DNA from: Scheffersomyces stipitis CBS 6054
Taxonomy: Eukaryota > Ascomycota > Pichiomycetes > Serinales > Debaryomycetaceae
Direction of reading: 5' to 3'
Length of the DNA stretch: 64,000 nt
NCBI RefSeq assembly: GCF_000209165.1
Contig: NC_009068.1
Coordinates: 1,302,001 to 1,366,000 of the forward strand
In this document: piece after piece, positions 59,644 to 64,000 of the stretch
Layout of the letters: the number at the start of each line of letters is the position of its first letter
How positions within the stretch are numbered: position 1 is the stretch's first letter
Made by a program: the position numbers and the translations under genes
Notes under the pieces: generated by a model
Seen by the model: only the letters and a program-made list of their open reading frames with translations
The model's database searches: none
What the model was told of the DNA's origin: nothing

Positions 59644-62058
59644 ATGGCCTGTTGTGTTGTGGCTGCTGGAGTCTATGTTGCTCTTAATTCGTTCTACGAT
59701 AAAACCAAATTCGATGTTTCTTCTAATGTCGTCATAGGTCTACCAGAACCTGACCACAAGTTTCCTTACGAAGCAGTTAAGTCAGTGACTATGGAAGTTT
59801 CTGGAATGACTTGCTCTAGTTGCGTTTCTTCTATTGAAGATCGCATCAATGCAATCGCTGGTGTCACTGGAGTCAAAGTATCACTTCTTCTAGAAACTTG
59901 TATAATCGCCTATGATCCTGGTATGGTCGCTAACTTGGACGAGTTCAAAGAAGCAATAGAGGAAATTGGATTTGAAGCTTCGTTCGCAAAAGAGAATAGA
60001 CAGCAAAAAAGTCATGAACAAAGGAAACTAGAACTGTTAAAGAAAACCTATTCATTCTTTGTATTGGCAGGAGTTTTAGCTGCATCTACTTGGGTATCAA
60101 AACTATTGTCAAGGGTAGCTTTTCTAATTGATATTCGCCCATTTTTCATTGTTCTAAGTGTTCTACTAGCCTCGGTGGCTCAGTTTTATATTGGTCCCAT
60201 TTTCTACAAGCCTACTTGGAATACGATCAAAAACAGAAAACCATTTACAATGGATACTCTAGTTGCACTTAGTACGACCCTAACCTATATCATATCATTC
60301 ACCTACGTAGTAGATTTCTTCCTTGAAACGTCTACCACTTTGAAAGAAGCCTATTTAGATAACTTGTGTTTCGATTTGTCCTCTGGTATTCTCTTTGTTA
60401 TTTTAGGTGGAAAATACTACGAGAACTTGGGCAAATTGAAGCTTCTGTCCAACTTGTCTAATCTCAAGAAGCTTTTACCTGAGTCAGCTCTCAGGGTTAA
60501 TGAAGACAATTCAGTGGTTCAAATTCCCTGTTCAGTATTAAAGAAAGGAGATATGGTGCTTGTTAGGCCAGGCACAAAAGTGCCTATAGACGGACAGGTT
60601 GTCAAAGGTGCATCCTTCGTAGACGAATTGTGTATAACTGGAGAACCAACTCCAGTGAGAAAAGAACCTAATAGCATAGTTATTGCTGGGACTTACAACA
60701 AGACTTCTACTTTAACTGTTATTACTACTGACGCTGTTCAAGATTCCAAGCTTGCCCACTTGTTCTCTTTCATTGGAGATACTTCTACTACGAAGAGTAG
60801 GTTGACAGACTATATACAACAAACTGTCAACTTCTTTGTTCCTTCTATCATTGTGTTGTCCATCTTGACCTATGTATACTGGATGTATGTGTCGGATGTT
60901 GATTCTCAGTTGCTGGGACTGCAATACGCCAGACTTAGAGCTCTAGCTGTTGTCACAGTTGCCTGCCCTTGTGCTCTTGGGTTGGCCGTACCTGCCGCAA
61001 TAACACAAGGGATGAATTATGCTTCTGTAAAGGGGTGTTATGTGCGTGGAAGTGGTTTGGATATTCTAATGAGGATCTCAGGTATCAAGAATAGGACAAG
61101 AGCTTTTGTATTGTTCGACAAAACTGGAACACTTACTTCAAGAAACGTTGTCATATCTGATTTCAGATTCAAGAAAAAAATGAACAGTATTCTCTTCTGG
61201 AAGTTGATTATAGCTGCAGAGAGTTTTGAGGATCATCCAATTGCCTACACCATTGTTGAATATGGTCAGAAGCAATTGGCCAAACTTGAGGACACCGAAT
61301 CAAGTGATCCGAATTGCGTGGAATTTCAGTACATTCCAGCAAAAGGTATTGAATGCCAGGTTACGAAGGATTCTCGGTCTTATGAGATTAAAGTAGGAAA
61401 TGCAAATATTTTGCCTGACAGTTCATTAAGAACTTCGAGTGATTTATGGTTCCTTGTCGATGGTGAGGTTATAGCTGAGTGCAATCTCATCAATCCTATT
61501 CGTCCTGAATCTGAAGTACTACTCAAATATTTATCGGAAAACAACTTTGAGTATGGAGTTGTAAGTGGCGACAGAAATGAAGCCACTGCAAGACTCTGCA
61601 AGAAGCTTGGAATCACGAACTTTTGGGGTGAATGTACACCAGAAGATAAATTCAAAGTAACTAGGCGTATACAAGAAGAATACGGATTGCCGGTAGTAAT
61701 GATAGGAGACGGAATGAACGATGCTGCCGCTTTAACGCAGGCTGACTTGGGAGTTTCACTTTCTGCTGCTCACCAGTTGTCGATTGATAGCTCTGAAATT
61801 GTTCTCATGAATGACGATCTTCTTTCGCTCATCGATTTGCTTCGAATCAGTGTTCTCACCAAGCTGAAAATGATGTTCAACATTTGGGTTTGTATTATCT
61901 ACAATATAGTCATGGTACCATTGGCAATGGGATTTTTCACTCCATGGGGAGTATCGATTTCGCCCCAATGGAGCTCTACCCTTATGTCCTTCAACAGCGT
62001 GTTCGTTCTAGTTAATAGCTTACGTATTGGTAGGGAAATGTCGGCTGCAAAATCATAG
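59644..62058 (+). CDS. Copper-transporting P1B-type ATPase, single HMA domain
   Basis: Heavy-metal ATPase of 804 residues. One N-terminal copper-binding domain has GMTCSSC (near 55); most fungal Ccc2/Crp1 proteins are near 1200 residues with two or more. Membrane and catalytic motifs: CPCALGL in helix 6, DKTGT phosphorylation site, TGE in LCITGEPTPV, HP in FEDHPIA and GDGMNDAAA. YN in helix 7 is kept; the helix 8 motif that is usually MxxSS reads MSFNS. The hydrophobic MACCVVAAGVYVALNS start may be a targeting or membrane segment. ATG 59644 is the first in frame after a stop at 59628. Probable role is copper delivery to the secretory pathway or export. Confidence 0.86.
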   Translation: MACCVVAAGVYVALNSFYDKTKFDVSSNVVIGLPEPDHKFPYEAVKSVTMEVSGMTCSSCVSSIEDRINAIAGVTGVKVSLLLETCIIAYDPGMVANLDEFKEAIEEIGFEASFAKENRQQKSHEQRKLELLKKTYSFFVLAGVLAASTWVSKLLSRVAFLIDIRPFFIVLSVLLASVAQFYIGPIFYKPTWNTIKNRKPFTMDTLVALSTTLTYIISFTYVVDFFLETSTTLKEAYLDNLCFDLSSGILFVILGGKYYENLGKLKLLSNLSNLKKLLPESALRVNEDNSVVQIPCSVLKKGDMVLVRPGTKVPIDGQVVKGASFVDELCITGEPTPVRKEPNSIVIAGTYNKTSTLTVITTDAVQDSKLAHLFSFIGDTSTTKSRLTDYIQQTVNFFVPSIIVLSILTYVYWMYVSDVDSQLLGLQYARLRALAVVTVACPCALGLAVPAAITQGMNYASVKGCYVRGSGLDILMRISGIKNRTRAFVLFDKTGTLTSRNVVISDFRFKKKMNSILFWKLIIAAESFEDHPIAYTIVEYGQKQLAKLEDTESSDPNCVEFQYIPAKGIECQVTKDSRSYEIKVGNANILPDSSLRTSSDLWFLVDGEVIAECNLINPIRPESEVLLKYLSENNFEYGVVSGDRNEATARLCKKLGITNFWGECTPEDKFKVTRRIQEEYGLPVVMIGDGMNDAAALTQADLGVSLSAAHQLSIDSSEIVLMNDDLLSLIDLLRISVLTKLKMMFNIWVCIIYNIVMVPLAMGFFTPWGVSISPQWSSTLMSFNSVFVLVNSLRIGREMSAAKS

Positions 62059-62642
62059 AGAAGAAATAGATAGTATAATTTAGTTACGTAATTGCGGTAA
62101 TAAACAGAAAGCCTACACTAGCACCGATACCCGAAGCAAACTTCCCTTTTTACCGAAAAGTACTAGATAGGGGAATAGGTGGTCTTCAGGTCAGCTAAAT
62201 GGAGAATTGACATTGTGCCACGGATTACTGTCTTTCTGGCACATTTCCGAACGATGATAAAACGAAATTGTGCAGCCGCACCTGTGCTATCCGGATGTTG
62301 CACCCCTCCCCATAATTGTCGATATTAGCGAAATACTATACTGTCTGAAGCGGAGTCAGTGTGTATTATATTCTGTGATGACTGGACTGTTTTGCGGGTA
62401 AATTGCTGTCATAAGGCAGCGTTTTACTTCTGAAAGTTGGGGAAAATTTCCGGGCACAAGTGGTTTAGTCAAAGATCATAACGCCGACTGGAACCACGTA
62501 AAATGTAGTGGGAATATATATAGGTATGGACTCCGACACCTTAAGCCAATTTCTCTTCTTTTTCTATATAAATTATACTCTGAAAGGTGTAGATATACGA
62601 ATCTTAAGTATTTTGTAATTCAGTTTAGTATATCATCTCACT
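62059..62642. other. Intergenic upstream of LDI-like gene
   Basis: 584 bp: 3' flank of the ATPase and promoter of the next gene. I see no gene or clear known motif. Confidence 0.5.
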
Positions 62643-64000
62643 ATGTCTAAGGAACCATTACTTTCCGGCCCGGGTGCAAACTCGGCAGCTGCGTTCACTG
62701 ATAAGTTTATCAACCCTCAGAACCATTTCACAATAAGAGACTATTTGGTATCTCCAGAAACTGGAAGGGGTAGTGTAACGTTTTACAAACAGACGAGAAC
62801 CAAGTTGCAATACATTGTGCTTGTGGGCCTCGGCTTCGCCGGTTTCTATAAGCTTGAATGTTCATCTTTGAGAGCAGCTTCATTATCCCTTGTGTTTCCT
62901 GGTGCTGGTTATGTTGCAACACCTTCGGCTTTGAACTGGTCATTGTTGGGGGCCGCTCTTTTCTTGTTGCCAGTATCGTTCTTCTGTTGGTTTGCATCTG
63001 GTGCCATCACCATTCCAATTTTGGTGTATGCCATTCCTATTGGTCTTTCTGCCTATCTAGCCAGGGGCAAGGAAGTCTGGGTAAACGCTCCTTATGTTGT
63101 GGGAGCATTTTTGGTTGTTTTTTTCTCCATTGTCACCTTGATCTCATCTAGATTACAAAGTGCAGCTCAAGAGAAAGCCAAGAAGAGAAATGCCTACTTG
63201 CCCAAGCTTATTCCTGAATTGTACGAGAAGAAGAGACTTCCAGAAGATGACCGTGAAATCGACGTCAAGACCTTGAGGTTCCTTCAGTACTATATTGAGT
63301 TAGGTTTGCAGGATGTCGACGACTGGTCCAATTTCAACGACGTTGATCAGTTCCAAACTGCTTCTTTGAGATATCAATTGTACGAAATCGTTTACTCTTT
63401 GGCAACATATCAAGCCATCTATGCTCCCTCCCTTAGAGGTAAAATCTGTGAGTCAATGAGAAATTCTATTGAAAAGTCATTGACTTCAAAGGTCATGGGA
63501 TACTGGAAATGGGAATCTCTTCTTGGAAAATGGACTTTAGACTGGGATCCAATCAAAAAGGACAACATCATGGTATCTGGTTATATTTTGAAGGCTCTTG
63601 CTTTGTACACTGGAAATACTGGTGATATGAGATACACCGAGCCAGACTCTTTGCCATTCCAAATCACCAAGAACGCTGTGTACAAGCATGACATTCATTC
63701 TATTAACAAGTATGTGTTGAGAAACTGGGACGACTCTCAGTTCTGTATCTACCCATGTGAACCAAACTGGAACTATACTGCTTGTAACGTTATTGCAGCT
63801 GCTGGTGCCGTTGGTTATGACAGAGTTTTCAACCAGAGTAACTTTGACAAGAGACGTGGTAGGTTCTTAAAGCATCTTAAAGAAGACATGTGTGACGAGT
63901 CCGGTACTCTTTTGCCAATCAAGTCTACTTTCACCGGTTTCACTATTCCAGGGATTCTTGGTCCTGTGGGTGAGTCTGTCAGTGCTGTTGATACTGCTTT
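62643..64000 (+). CDS. Membrane protein with linalool dehydratase/isomerase-like domain (3' end beyond window)
   Basis: The frame is open from ATG 62643 to the window edge, 452 codons. The N-terminal 180 residues contain four likely membrane helices (about 55-70, 97-118, 121-140, 150-169). From about 185 the sequence looks like the alpha-barrel LDI domain: LRFLQYYIELGLQDVDDW, SLRYQLYEIVYSLATYQAIY, VMGYWKWESLLGKW, DPIKKDNIMVSGYILKALALYTGNTG, then PCEPNWNYTACN. The two cysteines there (372 and 381) are nine apart, as are the paired active-site cysteines of bacterial linalool dehydratase/isomerase. KHD (near 348-350) may supply the conserved His. Terpene-alcohol chemistry is only one possibility; the fungal proteins are uncharacterised. 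C-terminus not seen. Confidence 0.72.
   Translation, partial: MSKEPLLSGPGANSAAAFTDKFINPQNHFTIRDYLVSPETGRGSVTFYKQTRTKLQYIVLVGLGFAGFYKLECSSLRAASLSLVFPGAGYVATPSALNWSLLGAALFLLPVSFFCWFASGAITIPILVYAIPIGLSAYLARGKEVWVNAPYVVGAFLVVFFSIVTLISSRLQSAAQEKAKKRNAYLPKLIPELYEKKRLPEDDREIDVKTLRFLQYYIELGLQDVDDWSNFNDVDQFQTASLRYQLYEIVYSLATYQAIYAPSLRGKICESMRNSIEKSLTSKVMGYWKWESLLGKWTLDWDPIKKDNIMVSGYILKALALYTGNTGDMRYTEPDSLPFQITKNAVYKHDIHSINKYVLRNWDDSQFCIYPCEPNWNYTACNVIAAAGAVGYDRVFNQSNFDKRRGRFLKHLKEDMCDESGTLLPIKSTFTGFTIPGILGPVGESVSAVDTA

Overview
The window is nuclear DNA from a budding yeast, most likely a CTG-Ser clade species close to Scheffersomyces (Pichia) stipitis. The evidence is intron-poor genes about 1-2 kb apart, leucine coded mainly by TTG, and strong CTG avoidance in highly expressed genes (no CTG codon among the 436 codons of the eRF1 gene). 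It also has a SUT/HXT-type sugar transporter like those of xylose yeasts, and a fimbrin/alpha-actinin-type gene absent from Saccharomyces. The species call is inference. If CTG means Ser here, the CTG codons in the weakly expressed genes should be read as Ser.

Layout. 1-7 kb: the 3'-truncated mitotic-exit kinase CDC15, a tandem pair of zinc-free medium-chain reductases, and a Cdc50/Lem3 flippase subunit. 8-15 kb: SUP45 (eRF1), MAK5 divergent from BMT2 (both 60S biogenesis) with PAC/RRPE-type sites between them, and a sugar transporter whose promoter holds eight CGGANNA (Rgt1-type) sites. 16-23 kb: two ferric reductases flanking sulfiredoxin SRX1; the second reductase carries a duplicated gene tail. 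24-34 kb: BUR1, an ITR-type inositol transporter, CYT1, a divergent Ato-family acetate/ammonium transporter, and a UPF0538 protein. 35-42 kb: an alpha-actinin-like protein, CK2 alpha, SLD7 and mitochondrial uL15m. 42-46 kb: an intron-containing tRNA-Lys(UUU), then an intact LINE-type ORF1 (gag-like, zinc knuckle) with no recognisable ORF2. 46-53 kb: a lipid-kinase-like protein with a degenerate nucleotide loop, RAT1 with a long Q/N/G/Y-rich tail, and a Seo1-like permease. 55-64 kb: a zinc alcohol dehydrogenase, a GXWXG/DUF4334 protein, a bZIP regulator, a short copper P-type ATPase, and the 5' part of a membrane protein with a linalool dehydratase/isomerase-like domain.

Most genes are housekeeping. 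Accessory interest lies in the iron/redox block (FRE-SRX1-FRE), the orphan LINE ORF1 beside the tRNA gene, the LDI-like protein at the right edge, and several intergenic motif clusters and inverted repeats. Several start codons were set at the first ATG of the conserved frame where the open frame continues upstream only through non-ATG codons. There is no sign of CRISPR, prokaryotic operons or rRNA.
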